From CAYRMV01 sp964425255 (GTDB lineage Bacteria > Bacteroidota > Bacteroidia > Flavobacteriales_D > Crocinitomicaceae), in contig CAYRMV010000050.1 of the NCBI GenBank assembly GCA_964425255.1, forward strand, positions 1 through 21,134: a stretch of DNA of 21,134 nt, read 5' to 3'. Position 1 is the stretch's first letter; each line of letters begins with the position of its first letter. Below, one piece after another: positions 1-7,058 of the stretch. Made by a program: the position numbers and the translations under genes. Under the pieces are notes generated by a model. It was not told the origin of the DNA. It was given only the letters and a program-made list of their open reading frames with translations, and did no database searches.

Positions 1-101
1 AGTACGTGAAAAACATCTGGATAACTCATTACCTGATGAATCATTTTTTCGACGTTTTCACGTTCATTGTACGTTGGAATAATGACTACACTTTTAACCA
101 C
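1..101 (-). CDS. Polyprenol-phosphate (dolichol-P-mannose synthase-like) glycosyltransferase, N-terminal fragment
   Basis: Only the first 33 codons lie in the window; the gene runs off the left edge. The translation contains VVIIPTYNERENVEKM, the nucleotide-sugar-binding start of GT-A fold family 2 glycosyltransferases of the polyprenol-monophosphomannose synthase type. These transfer a sugar from a nucleotide sugar to a lipid phosphate carrier at the inner membrane. The reading frame has a TAA about 30 bases upstream and no ATG after it, so the best start is GTG at 101-99 (MVKSVVIIP). That matches the family's habit of starting a few residues before the first beta strand. It follows recX on the same strand with a 125-base gap containing no clear promoter or terminator. 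The family assignment is good; substrate cannot be judged from this fragment. Confidence 0.8.
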   Translation of the reverse strand, partial: MVKSVVIIPTYNERENVEKMIHQVMSYPDVFHV

Positions 102-226
102 TCGCTTAATTTTGGACGCTAATTTAACGATTTAATTAGAATTCAATCTCCTCTTTGCTTCAAATTGACAAGAAGTTGGCATTTTTAACTTTTTTAGTGA
201 AAAGAAAGTAAACGAATTATTTCTAT

Positions 227-715
227 TTAATCTTCTTGATTCCAATTCAATTCATCCACCGCAATGGAAATAATACTTTGTTCATATCCCTTTGAGGCAA
301 GATAACGTTGAATTTTAGCTTTCACTTGCCAATGATTCTCCCCTTTCTTTTGCTCATTTTGCTTTTTCTTTGCCAAATGGATCGCCGAATGGATGTATTC
401 TTCTGAATCAATCGTTTTTAACGCTTTTTGAATCGAATAATCGGAAATCTGTTTTTGCTTCAAGTATTGCTTAATTTTGATTTTGCCCCAACGTTTGATG
501 CGAAATTTACCCGAAACATACGCTTCAGCGAAACGTTCTTCATCCAAAAATCGATGTTGAATCAAATGAGCGATAAGTTGATCCCGTTGTTCTAGAGGAA
601 TTTTCCAAGAAAGTAATTTTTGATTGACTTCGAACTGACATCGTTCTTGGTAGGCGCAAAAAGCTTCGAGTTTGGCTTTCGCCTGTAAAAAAGAGTATGT
701 GCACTCCGACTTCAT
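227..715 (-). CDS. recX: Regulatory protein RecX
   Basis: RecX binds RecA filaments and limits or modulates RecA recombinase and co-protease activity in the cytoplasm. The 162-residue product is rich in helices and carries the family's typical core FLDEERFAEAYVSGKFRIKR followed by WGKIKIKQYLKQKQIS, which belongs to the repeated three-helix RecX domains. The length fits the family. The open frame extends to a TTG at 727, inside rng, but ATG at 715-713 lies one base past the rng stop codon (717-719) and starts MKSECTYSF, so I use it. The gene is directly downstream of rng and probably co-transcribed with it. recA is not in the window, so the link to RecA rests on family knowledge. Confidence 0.88.
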   Translation of the reverse strand: MKSECTYSFLQAKAKLEAFCAYQERCQFEVNQKLLSWKIPLEQRDQLIAHLIQHRFLDEERFAEAYVSGKFRIKRWGKIKIKQYLKQKQISDYSIQKALKTIDSEEYIHSAIHLAKKKQNEQKKGENHWQVKAKIQRYLASKGYEQSIISIAVDELNWNQED

Positions 716-716
716 G

Positions 717-2264
717 TCAGAGTGCAATTTCCTCGTTATTTTGATCTACGAACGCATATTCCAATAAGTGATTGGAAGTTAAACCGCGAACGGGAATCCA
801 TTTTTTATACTTAAAGAACCATTTCACTTGGCGCGACATCATTCCTTTTTTGAAATAAGCTTCCAAATAGGGATGAACCAACAAAGCTACTTTTTTCTCT
901 TTTCTGTCAGTTAGTAAAAAGTTTAGGTTGTTTTCAATTTCTTCTGCAAACAGAATTGTCGCTTGTACCTCACCGGTTCCATTACAAGTTGGACATGTTT
1001 CTGTCGTTTTAATTTCCGTTTCAGGGCGAACACGTTGGCGTGTAATTTCCACAACTCCAAATTTGGAAGGAGGAAGAATGTTATGTTTTGCTCGATCCGA
1101 TTTCATGAAGTCCTTTAATTTTTCATAAAGCACTTTATTATTTTCACGGTCGTGCATGTCGATAAAATCGATTGCAACAATTCCACCCATATCACGCAAT
1201 TGAAGTACGCGCGCAATTTCTTCAGCAGCCTCAATATTGGTTGCAAGCGCATTGCTTTCTTGCCCTTCAGCTCCTTTGCGATTACCACTGTTTACATCCA
1301 CCACGTGCATGGCTTCGGTATGTTCGATGATTAAATAACCACCACTTGGAAGAGGTACTTTTTTACCAAAAAGCATTTTGATTTGCTTGTTGATTCCAAA
1401 GCGTTCAAAAATATCTATTTTACCATCGTAATGTTTGATGATTTTTTCTCTACCAGGAGCAATACCCGAGACATATTCTCTTAATTCAGCAGAAAGTTGC
1501 TCGTCATTGACATGAATGTTGGAAAAATCAGCATTGAGCAAATCACGTAAAATGGAGGAAGTTTTATCAATTTCTCCAAGAACGCGTTTGGGTGGAGTTG
1601 CAGTTTTCAAGTTGGTGTGCATGGTTTTCCATTTCTCCATGAGGTTTTTCAAATCTTGTTCGATTTGTTCCAACTTTTTATTTTCAGCAACAGTGCGGAT
1701 AATTACACCAAAATTCTTTGGTTTCACATTGTCCATCAAGTCTTTTAAGCGTTGACGCTCAGCAGAATCTTTGATTTTTTGTGAAATAGAAATTTTGTCA
1801 GAGAAAGGTACTAAAACCAAATAGCGACCAGCTAAAGTGATTTCAGCGCATAATCTCGGACCTTTGCTTGAGATAGGTTCTTTGGCTACTTGTACCAAAA
1901 TGTGTTGAGACGACGAGATAACATCGTTCATTTTTCCGTCTTTCGGAATGTCTCTTTCACATTTAAAATACTGTAGGTCAGAAACGTTTTGCTTACCGTG
2001 CAGCGTGTCTTTAGTGAACTTACTTAAAGAATTGAACTGAGGACCAAGATCGAGGTAATGCAAAAATGCATCTTTTTCGTATCCAACATCCACAAATGCA
2101 GCATTTAAACTGGGAACAACTTTACGCACTTTACCGAGATAAATATCACCTACGGCAAAATCGGTGTTTCCTTGTTCTTCATGCAATTCGATAAGCTTTC
2201 CATCACGCAACAAAGCAAGCCAAATTCCATTCGATCTAGAATCGACTACTAGTTCTAAACTCAC
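717..2264 (-). CDS. rng: Ribonuclease G/E family endoribonuclease
   Basis: Endoribonuclease of the RNase E/G family, cutting single-stranded A/U-rich RNA in rRNA maturation and mRNA decay. The 515-residue protein has an N-terminal S1-type region (about 35-130, with an insertion near 75-115). It then has the catalytic metal-binding aspartates D323 (VVDVNSGNR) and D366 (AIDFIDM), and a zinc-link CPTC motif (C424, C427). These sit at a constant offset of 20 from E. coli RNase E D303, D346, C404 and C407. The long C-terminal scaffold of RNase E is absent, so the product is RNase G-like in size. The only possible start is GTG at 2264-2262, because an in-frame TAA lies three codons upstream. A strong hairpin with a T-run lies 21 bases before the start. 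recX follows one base after its stop. Confidence 0.95.
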   Translation of the reverse strand: MSLELVVDSRSNGIWLALLRDGKLIELHEEQGNTDFAVGDIYLGKVRKVVPSLNAAFVDVGYEKDAFLHYLDLGPQFNSLSKFTKDTLHGKQNVSDLQYFKCERDIPKDGKMNDVISSSQHILVQVAKEPISSKGPRLCAEITLAGRYLVLVPFSDKISISQKIKDSAERQRLKDLMDNVKPKNFGVIIRTVAENKKLEQIEQDLKNLMEKWKTMHTNLKTATPPKRVLGEIDKTSSILRDLLNADFSNIHVNDEQLSAELREYVSGIAPGREKIIKHYDGKIDIFERFGINKQIKMLFGKKVPLPSGGYLIIEHTEAMHVVDVNSGNRKGAEGQESNALATNIEAAEEIARVLQLRDMGGIVAIDFIDMHDRENNKVLYEKLKDFMKSDRAKHNILPPSKFGVVEITRQRVRPETEIKTTETCPTCNGTGEVQATILFAEEIENNLNFLLTDRKEKKVALLVHPYLEAYFKKGMMSRQVKWFFKYKKWIPVRGLTSNHLLEYAFVDQNNEEIAL

Positions 2265-2285
2265 GAAAGCTTAAATTAATACGTT

Positions 2286-2325
2286 AAAAAATAGAATAAC
2301 TTAGCAAGTAATCTCACTAAGTTAT
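2286..2325 (-). terminator. Hairpin plus T-run between the mS38-like gene and rng (terminator or rng attenuator)
   Basis: On the minus strand the arms ATAACTTAG (2325-2317) and CTAAGTTAT (2304-2296) are a perfect 9-bp inverted repeat. Four more inner pairs, two of them G-T, close a 4-base loop. The hairpin is followed by TCTATTTTTT (2295-2286). This is the form of an intrinsic terminator for the mS38-like gene, whose stop is 24 bases upstream. It also lies only 21 bases before the rng GTG, leaving little room for a separate rng promoter, so partial read-through or leader regulation of rng is possible. Confidence 0.75.
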
Positions 2326-2348
2326 CCGACTATAAAATCTTGGGAAGA

Positions 2349-2441
2349 TTATTTTTTCTTCTTGTGACGATTTTTTCTTAGTCTTTTCTTACGCTTGTGC
2401 GTAGCCATTTTATGTCTTTTTCTTTTTTTACCACTTGGCAT
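2349..2441 (-). CDS. 30-residue AURKAIP1/COX24-domain (mS38-like) ribosomal protein
   Basis: A very short gene encoding MPSGKKRKRHKMATHKRKKR followed by LRKNRHKKKK, almost entirely Lys, Arg and His. This is the conserved short protein of Bacteroidota annotated as AURKAIP1/COX24 domain-containing. The domain is named after the mitochondrial small-subunit protein mS38, and the peptide is expected to sit in rRNA of the 30S subunit. That role is from family knowledge; the sequence shows only the composition and the recognisable motif. ATG is at 2441-2439 and TAA at 2351-2349. It lies between the HU terminator upstream and a hairpin terminator downstream, so it may be its own transcription unit. 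A TATATTCG box (2451-2444) lies directly before the ATG, but its spacing is too tight to be a convincing promoter. Confidence 0.85.
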   Translation of the reverse strand: MPSGKKRKRHKMATHKRKKRLRKNRHKKKK

Positions 2442-2496
2442 AACGAATATATTTTAATTATTAAACAAATGTCTTCTTATTCCTATTTTGAACATG

Positions 2497-2530
2497 AAAA
2501 AAAACACTCCCGTTGTTCAAACAGGAGTGC
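2497..2530 (-). terminator. Rho-independent terminator of the HU gene
   Basis: On the minus strand CACTCCTGTT (2529-2520) pairs with AACGGGAGTG (2514-2505), with one G-T pair and a 5-base loop. Eight T residues follow (2504-2497). It lies about 50 bases after the HU stop. The opposite strand has no matching T-run, so it acts in one direction. Confidence 0.9.
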
Positions 2531-2582
2531 AAAGATAAAAATTTAATCCGAAAATGTAATATTTCGATAAAAAAGTATCAAA

Positions 2583-2873
2583 TTATTTGATAACCACCTT
2601 GTTTTTAACCTCTTCAACAAAAGTTTTAGCCGGCTTGAAAGATGGAATGTTGTGAGCAGGGATGATGATAGTTGTGTTTTTTGAAATGTTACGACCTGTT
2701 TTTTCTGCTCTTTCTTTCACGATGAAGCTTCCAAAACCTCTTAAGTAAACATTTTCACCTTTAGTAAGGGATGATTTGATTGATGTCATAAAAGCCTCAA
2801 CCGCTTTTTGTACTTCAATTCTTTCTAATCCTGTTTCTTCAGCTATTTCAGCAACGATGTCTGCTTTAGTCAT
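2583..2873 (-). CDS. HU/IHF-family DNA-binding protein
   Basis: Histone-like nucleoid protein that bends and packages DNA as a dimer. The 96-residue product starts MTKADIVAEIAEETG (dimerising helices) and has the family signature around GFGSFIVKERAEKTGRN. The DNA-clasping beta-arm reads GRNISKNTTIIIPAHNIPSF and is followed by KPAK; the NTTIIIPAHNIPSFKPAK form is characteristic of Bacteroidota HU proteins. The length is normal for the family. ATG at 2873-2871 is preceded by an A-rich stretch rather than a Shine-Dalgarno sequence. The gene is divergent from mutY with only 108 bases between the two start codons, and it ends in a strong terminator. Confidence 0.95.
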   Translation of the reverse strand: MTKADIVAEIAEETGLERIEVQKAVEAFMTSIKSSLTKGENVYLRGFGSFIVKERAEKTGRNISKNTTIIIPAHNIPSFKPAKTFVEEVKNKVVIK

Positions 2874-2913
2874 TTTCTTTTAATTTAAATAATATCAATA
2901 ATGTGATTTCCAG

Positions 2914-2948
2914 TTGCAAAAGTAATTTTCTAAAACATATTACCTTTG
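2914..2948 (+). promoter_or_regulatory. Probable mutY promoter (TTG / TACCTTTG)
   Basis: TACCTTTG at 2941-2948 matches the Bacteroidota -7 consensus TAnnTTTG, with a possible -33 TTG at 2914-2916. The 24-base spacing is slightly longer than the usual range. The box overlaps the TTG that would begin the longest mutY frame, which supports the ATG start at 2982 and a leader of roughly 28 bases. Confidence 0.55.
2917..2924 (-). promoter_or_regulatory. Probable HU promoter -7 box (TACTTTTG)
   Basis: On the minus strand TACTTTTG matches TAnnTTTG and lies 43 bases before the HU ATG. No clear -33 TTG is seen at the expected distance. The box lies between the proposed -33 and -7 elements of the divergent mutY promoter. 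Confidence 0.5.
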
Positions 2949-2981
2949 TTTTTTTTAAGAAAATTTCGAAAAAATCCCCGA

Positions 2982-4019
2982 ATGAACGATTTTCATCTAT
3001 TAATTAGCGATTGGTACAGACTAAATTCCAGAAACTTACCTTGGAGAAATACGCAAAATGCCTATTTCATTTGGTTATCAGAAATTATCCTTCAACAAAC
3101 GCGTGTTGCCCAAGGAACGGCTTATTTTATCAAATTCACGACCAATTACCCCACTGTTTTTGATCTTGCCAACGCTTCCGAACAAGCTGTTTTGAATGAT
3201 TGGCAAGGTTTGGGTTATTACAGTCGAGCTCGTAACTTGCACGCTACTGCTAAAATTATTGTCGATCAATACAAGGGAAATTTTCCGAATTCATTCGACG
3301 AAATCAAAAAACTCAAAGGAATTGGCGACTACACAGCAGCTGCCATTGCTTCTTTTGCATTCAACCTTCCGCATGCCGTTGTGGATGGAAATGTATATCG
3401 TGTGCTCAGTCGTGTGTTTGACCTCGATATTCCTATCGATTCAAACGAAGGGAAAAAACAATTCCAACAATTGGCAGATGAATTGTTAAACAGAGAAAAT
3501 CCAAGTTTACACAACCAAGCGATCATGGAGTTCGGTGCTTTGCATTGTACTCCCACTCAACCCAAATGCGAATCTTGTCCGCTTCAAACCAAATGCCTTG
3601 CTTTTGCCAATCAGACTGTAAACGAAAGACCGATTAAAAAAGGAAAAACCAAGGTTCGTCCACGTTATTTTCATTACATCCATTTTCAGGAGAATGATCA
3701 AATTATCGTACAAAAAAGAACAAACAAAGACATTTGGCAACATTTATATCAATTTCCTTTAATCGAATTTGATTCAGAACCAAGTGAAGAAGAAGTCTTA
3801 ATTCAGATCAAAGAGAAATTTCAACTTGTTCCTGTTCGGAAATCTCAACCATTTAAGCACATTTTATCTCACCAACATTTGTATGCAACCATTTGGTTTG
3901 TGAATCTATTACCGAAAAATCCAGAAAATGATTGGAAAATTATTTCACTCAAATCCCTGGATGATCATCCGATTCCTCGCCTCTTAGAGAAATATATTGA
4001 AACATTCACTGAAAAATAA
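2982..4019 (+). CDS. mutY: A/G-specific adenine DNA glycosylase MutY
   Basis: Base-excision repair enzyme that removes adenine mispaired with 8-oxoguanine. With the start at ATG 2982 the protein is 345 residues. Catalytic Glu34 is in SEIILQQTRV, the helix-hairpin-helix is LKGIGDYTAAAI (about 111-122), catalytic Asp135 is in VVDGNVYRV, and the 4Fe-4S cysteines are C189, C196, C199 and C205 (C-x6-C-x2-C-x5-C). All are offset by three from E. coli MutY. The C-terminal MutT-like domain that reads 8-oxoG contains HILSHQHL, equivalent to the FSHH-type loop. The longer frame from TTG at 2946 runs through a promoter box and is rejected. It is the first gene of a plus-strand series mutY-ssb-gldE-gldD, an arrangement known in flavobacteria. 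Confidence 0.96.
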   Translation: MNDFHLLISDWYRLNSRNLPWRNTQNAYFIWLSEIILQQTRVAQGTAYFIKFTTNYPTVFDLANASEQAVLNDWQGLGYYSRARNLHATAKIIVDQYKGNFPNSFDEIKKLKGIGDYTAAAIASFAFNLPHAVVDGNVYRVLSRVFDLDIPIDSNEGKKQFQQLADELLNRENPSLHNQAIMEFGALHCTPTQPKCESCPLQTKCLAFANQTVNERPIKKGKTKVRPRYFHYIHFQENDQIIVQKRTNKDIWQHLYQFPLIEFDSEPSEEEVLIQIKEKFQLVPVRKSQPFKHILSHQHLYATIWFVNLLPKNPENDWKIISLKSLDDHPIPRLLEKYIETFTEK

Positions 4020-4067
4020 TTGCTTTCGAACAGGCTTTTTTCCCATTTTTTCTCTCGAAATAAATTG

Positions 4068-4075
4068 TACCTTTG
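4068..4075 (+). promoter_or_regulatory. Probable ssb promoter -7 box (TACCTTTG)
   Basis: TACCTTTG matches the Bacteroidota -7 consensus and lies 48 bases before the ssb ATG. No clear -33 TTG is found at 17-23 bases upstream. It would give ssb-gldE-gldD a promoter separate from mutY. Confidence 0.5.
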
Positions 4076-4123
4076 TATAAATGGGTCATAGAAACGTTAA
4101 TACGACCTCTTTTTTGAAAAATT

Positions 4124-4585
4124 ATGGCAGGAAGTGTAAATAAAGTTATTCTGATAGGAAATTTGGGCAAAGACCCTGAAGTGCGTCGTTTGGAAAATGG
4201 TGCGGTAGTGGCAAGTTTTTCTTTGGCAACTTCCGAAACGTATGTGGATAAAAATACTGGAGAACGACGTGACACAACGGATTGGCACAACATCGTTTGC
4301 TGGAGAGGTTTGGCTGAAATTGCCGAAAAATACATCCACAAAGGAACAAAAATTTACGTAGAAGGAAAATTGAAAACCCGCTCTTGGCAAGACCGTGAGG
4401 GAAACACACGATATACAACGGAAGTTTTGGCAGAAGAAATGACCATTCTTTCTCGTCCTGAAAATGCAGGGGAAAGAAATCAAACCAACCAAGCTGCTCC
4501 TGTTTATTCAACGCAAGCAACCCCCACTCCTCCCACTCCGATGCCCGACATGATGAGTGATGAAGACGATGATTTACCGTTTTAA
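4124..4585 (+). CDS. ssb: Single-stranded DNA-binding protein
   Basis: Binds single-stranded DNA at replication forks and repair sites and recruits partner proteins through its acidic tail. The 153-residue product has an N-terminal OB-fold (about 3-108) with the typical start SVNKVILIGNLGKDPEVR and the core DWHNIVCWRGLAEIAEKY. A flexible Pro/Thr/Gln-rich linker follows, then the acidic tip DEDDDLPF, which is the partner-binding motif. Length is within the normal range. It lies 104 bases downstream of mutY with its own likely promoter, and 15 bases before gldE, so ssb, gldE and gldD probably share a transcript. Confidence 0.97.
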   Translation: MAGSVNKVILIGNLGKDPEVRRLENGAVVASFSLATSETYVDKNTGERRDTTDWHNIVCWRGLAEIAEKYIHKGTKIYVEGKLKTRSWQDREGNTRYTTEVLAEEMTILSRPENAGERNQTNQAAPVYSTQATPTPPTPMPDMMSDEDDDLPF

Positions 4586-4600
4586 TTCGAACAAAAAAGA

Positions 4601-5878
4601 ATGAACGAAATAATCATTTACAGTGTTGTCATTGCCGTTTTGCTCTTGTTTTCAGCATTGATTTCAAGTTCAGAAGTTGCTTTTTTTAGTTTGGGTCCTG
4701 CAGAAAAAGAAAAACTCAAACTAGATGAAAGTAAACAAGCCAAAGATGCACTGAAATTACTTGAAAAACCGCAAGATTTACTTGCTATCATCCTCATATC
4801 GAACAACTTTGTAAATGTGGGCATTGTCATCTTGTCCAGTTCGCTTTTGAATATTATCTACCCGCCCGACCCAGGAAATGAAACCATCCGTTTTATCTTG
4901 GAAGTATTTTTAATCACTTTAGTTGTTTTGCTCATTGGTGAGGTGATTCCAAAAGTTTATGCAACAAAAAATGGGACTAGTATTGCTCGAAACATGGCAA
5001 GACCGTTGACATTTGTTTGTAATTTGCCGCCCTTTTCTTGGTTGCGACTTCTTTTAGTGAATGGGACAAACTTCATCCAAAAATACGCCCGAAAGCGTGG
5101 AGTAAAAATTACTTCCGATGAATTGGAACAAGCACTTGTACTCACGCGAGAAGAATCTACGGACGAAGAAGAACAGAAAATCTTAGAGGGAATCATTCGT
5201 TTTGGAAACAAAGATGTGAAGCAAATTATGCGTTCGCGCATGGAAGTGGTAGCATTTGAAGAAAAAATGAAATTCCACGAAATTTTAAACGAAATTCGAG
5301 AAGCAGGTTATTCCCGAATCCCTATTTACAAGGAAAAATTCGATGATGTTATCGGAATTTTATATATCAAAGACTTGCTTCAATACATCAATGAAGATAC
5401 GGATTTTAATTGGAAAGAATTGATTCGAAAACCGTATTATGTTCCTGAAAAAAAGAAAATTGACGACTTGTTAAAAGAATTTCAAGACATGAAAATGCAC
5501 CTTGCTATTGTTGTAGACGAATACGGCGGTGCAAACGGAATCGTGACTTTAGAAGATGTTTTAGAGGAGATCGTTGGTGACATTACGGACGAATACGACG
5601 AAGACGAAATCAACTTCAGAAAGATTGATGAATTCACTTATTTCTTTGAAGGAAGAACATCCCTAGTAGATGTGTATAAAATTCTGGAAATCGACGGAAA
5701 AGAGTTTGAGCAACGCAAAGGAGAATCGGATTCGATTGGCGGATTTGTTGTTGAACAAGCAGGAAGAATATTAAAAAACAAGGAACACATTCGATTCGAA
5801 AATTACAAAATCATCGTGGAATCATCGGATAAAAGACGTGTTAAAACAGTTAAAATAATCACCAATTATGAAGATTAA
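4601..5878 (+). CDS. gldE: Gliding-motility-associated protein GldE (CNNM/CorC-type membrane protein)
   Basis: Inner-membrane protein of the CNNM/CorC (HlyC) group. In flavobacteria the homologue GldE works with GldD in gliding and type IX secretion. The 425-residue protein has an N-terminal CNNM (DUF21) membrane domain with hydrophobic segments near 5-25, 60-85 and 97-118 and the motif LIGEVIPKVYAT. A CBS pair follows (about 205-325; GYSRIPIYK, DVIGILYIKDLL, then HLAIVVDEYGGANGIVTLED). Last comes a CorC/HlyC domain (about 340-420; FEGRTSLVDVYKIL). The name GldE rather than a plain CorC transporter rests on the 11-base overlap with gldD and the ssb/mutY context. Whether it transports an ion is not established by the sequence. 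Confidence 0.92.
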   Translation: MNEIIIYSVVIAVLLLFSALISSSEVAFFSLGPAEKEKLKLDESKQAKDALKLLEKPQDLLAIILISNNFVNVGIVILSSSLLNIIYPPDPGNETIRFILEVFLITLVVLLIGEVIPKVYATKNGTSIARNMARPLTFVCNLPPFSWLRLLLVNGTNFIQKYARKRGVKITSDELEQALVLTREESTDEEEQKILEGIIRFGNKDVKQIMRSRMEVVAFEEKMKFHEILNEIREAGYSRIPIYKEKFDDVIGILYIKDLLQYINEDTDFNWKELIRKPYYVPEKKKIDDLLKEFQDMKMHLAIVVDEYGGANGIVTLEDVLEEIVGDITDEYDEDEINFRKIDEFTYFFEGRTSLVDVYKILEIDGKEFEQRKGESDSIGGFVVEQAGRILKNKEHIRFENYKIIVESSDKRRVKTVKIITNYED

Positions 5879-6446
5879 TCTTGCAAGTCTTATTGTTTTA
5901 AGTACATTTTTATTGACATTTTGTACCGATGACAAGCCCAATCCAAAACCACCCACGTATTTGAAAACGAATCTTCCTGAACACGAATATGTATTGTTTG
6001 ATGATCCTTGCCCGTACAGTTTTGAGTTGGCGAAGATTTACAAAGCGCAATCGGTTACCGAAAACGGCACTTTGACTTGTCACAAAGACATCCAATTGGG
6101 TCCTTTGAATGGTGTAATTCACTTTTCATACATTCCCATCACAAATAAACTCGGCGACTACGTGAATTTTGCGATCAACAAAGTAGACGAACACAAAGTA
6201 AAAGCTACAGCAATCGAAGACACCAATATTATCCGCCGAGACGCTCGAGTTTATGGCACATTTTTCGAATTGCAGGGAGATGTCGCTTCACCGTTTCAAT
6301 TTTATTTAACCGATTCAAGCACCCAATTTGTAAGTGCCGTTGTTTACTTCAATACTGCACCCAAATACGACTCACTCAAACCCAGTTTGGATTACCTGAA
6401 AAAAGACTTGTTCCACTTGATGAATACCTTTCAATGGAAGAAGTGA
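5868..6446 (+). CDS. gldD: Gliding-motility lipoprotein GldD
   Basis: Lipoprotein required for gliding and type IX secretion in flavobacteria; its molecular role is not well defined. The 192-residue product has a short signal sequence ending LLTFC, with predicted acylated Cys19. It shows family features: DDPCPYSFEL near residue 45, VYGTFFELQGDVASPFQFYL near 125 and a C-terminal NTFQWKK. The residue before the cysteine is Phe, unusual for a lipobox, where Gly, Ala or Ser is expected. TDD follows the cysteine and resembles the acidic lipoprotein surface-export signals reported in Bacteroidota; this is inference. The ATG lies inside the end of gldE (11-base overlap), suggesting coupled translation. 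The gene converges with a thioesterase gene after a 5-base gap. Confidence 0.9.
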   Translation: MKINLASLIVLSTFLLTFCTDDKPNPKPPTYLKTNLPEHEYVLFDDPCPYSFELAKIYKAQSVTENGTLTCHKDIQLGPLNGVIHFSYIPITNKLGDYVNFAINKVDEHKVKATAIEDTNIIRRDARVYGTFFELQGDVASPFQFYLTDSSTQFVSAVVYFNTAPKYDSLKPSLDYLKKDLFHLMNTFQWKK

Positions 6447-6451
6447 TTAAA

Positions 6452-6901
6452 TCATTTATTTTTCATGGCCTCCAACACAAAGTGACTTGATTTGGGCATC
6501 TGCTTAAAAATGTTGATTAAATTTTCGGGTAAGACTGCCAGTTTTCTTTTTTGAAGATCCATAAACGCACCATCCACAGTGATTTCAGCGCACTTTTCGC
6601 CATCAGAAACGCGATATATACAACTCTTTATCGTGTAACGAGCATAATCTTCTCTTGCTTTCAATAGTTCTACGGAAACTTTCACAAATTCATTCATTCG
6701 AATTTCACGCATATAAACCAATTCTTCTCGAAACAGAATCGGACCAATTTGAAGCGACATCATCTGCGCCATCAAATTTTCACTCTCCAAAGCAGACACA
6801 CGTGCTTGAGCAGCAAAATCAGCATAAGCAGAATGACGTAAATGACCGTTGGTATCGGCCATTGCCCAAATTACTTGACCTTCGTAGAAAATATTTTCCA
6901 T
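6452..6901 (-). CDS. Acyl-CoA thioesterase, hotdog fold (4HBT/YbgC-like)
   Basis: Hydrolyses an acyl-CoA thioester; the substrate cannot be read from the sequence. The 149-residue product has the 4HBT-type active-site region VIWAMADTNGHLRHSAYADF. Asp16 is at the catalytic position, and Gly19-His20 and the following helix are conserved in form. The remainder has the expected beta-sheet layout (FVKVSVELLKAREDYARYTI, then KCAEITVDGAFMDL). Length is typical for a single hotdog domain. ATG at 6901-6899 is preceded 21 bases upstream by a TATTTTTG promoter box. It is a single-gene unit converging on gldD. YbgC, FadM-like and 4-hydroxybenzoyl-CoA thioesterases are alternatives within the same superfamily. 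Confidence 0.85.
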   Translation of the reverse strand: MENIFYEGQVIWAMADTNGHLRHSAYADFAAQARVSALESENLMAQMMSLQIGPILFREELVYMREIRMNEFVKVSVELLKAREDYARYTIKSCIYRVSDGEKCAEITVDGAFMDLQKRKLAVLPENLINIFKQMPKSSHFVLEAMKNK

Positions 6902-6922
6902 GTTTTCTTGATAATTAAGCTA

Positions 6923-6930
6923 CAAAAATA
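6923..6930 (-). promoter_or_regulatory. Probable thioesterase promoter -7 box (TATTTTTG)
   Basis: On the minus strand TATTTTTG matches TAnnTTTG, 21 bases before the ATG. No good -33 TTG is seen. The predicted leader is about 15 bases. Confidence 0.45.
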
Positions 6931-7029
6931 CGCATTAATACTATGCACGCATCATAAAGAAATCCATCTTTTTATGTTTACTCCGAGAATAAGTTTTAAA
7001 CATTTCAACCAATTTATGTGAAACTTCGT

Positions 7030-7037
7030 TACTTTCG
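7030..7037 (+). promoter_or_regulatory. Possible promoter -7 box of the M14 peptidase gene (TACTTTCG)
   Basis: TACTTTCG is one base away from TAnnTTTG and lies 21 bases before the ATG. No -33 TTG is present at normal spacing, so this is weak. Confidence 0.3.
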
Positions 7038-7058
7038 TAGAAACTATTTATAAAACTC

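Noticed and set aside
102..182. Upstream ATG (182) as start of the glycosyltransferase, broken by a stop
   Set aside because: The frame meets TAA after 16 codons, and the family normally begins just before the VVIIPTYNE strand, so no disruption is needed.
716..727. RecX start at TTG 727 inside rng
   Set aside because: ATG at 715 is one base after the rng stop and gives a normal family length.
928..1755. Plus-strand open frames opposite rng
   Set aside because: They are shadows of the strongly conserved rng reading frame and show no family features.
2946..2981. N-terminal extension of MutY from TTG at 2946
   Set aside because: The TTG is part of a TACCTTTG promoter box and the E. coli-like numbering fits the ATG at 2982.
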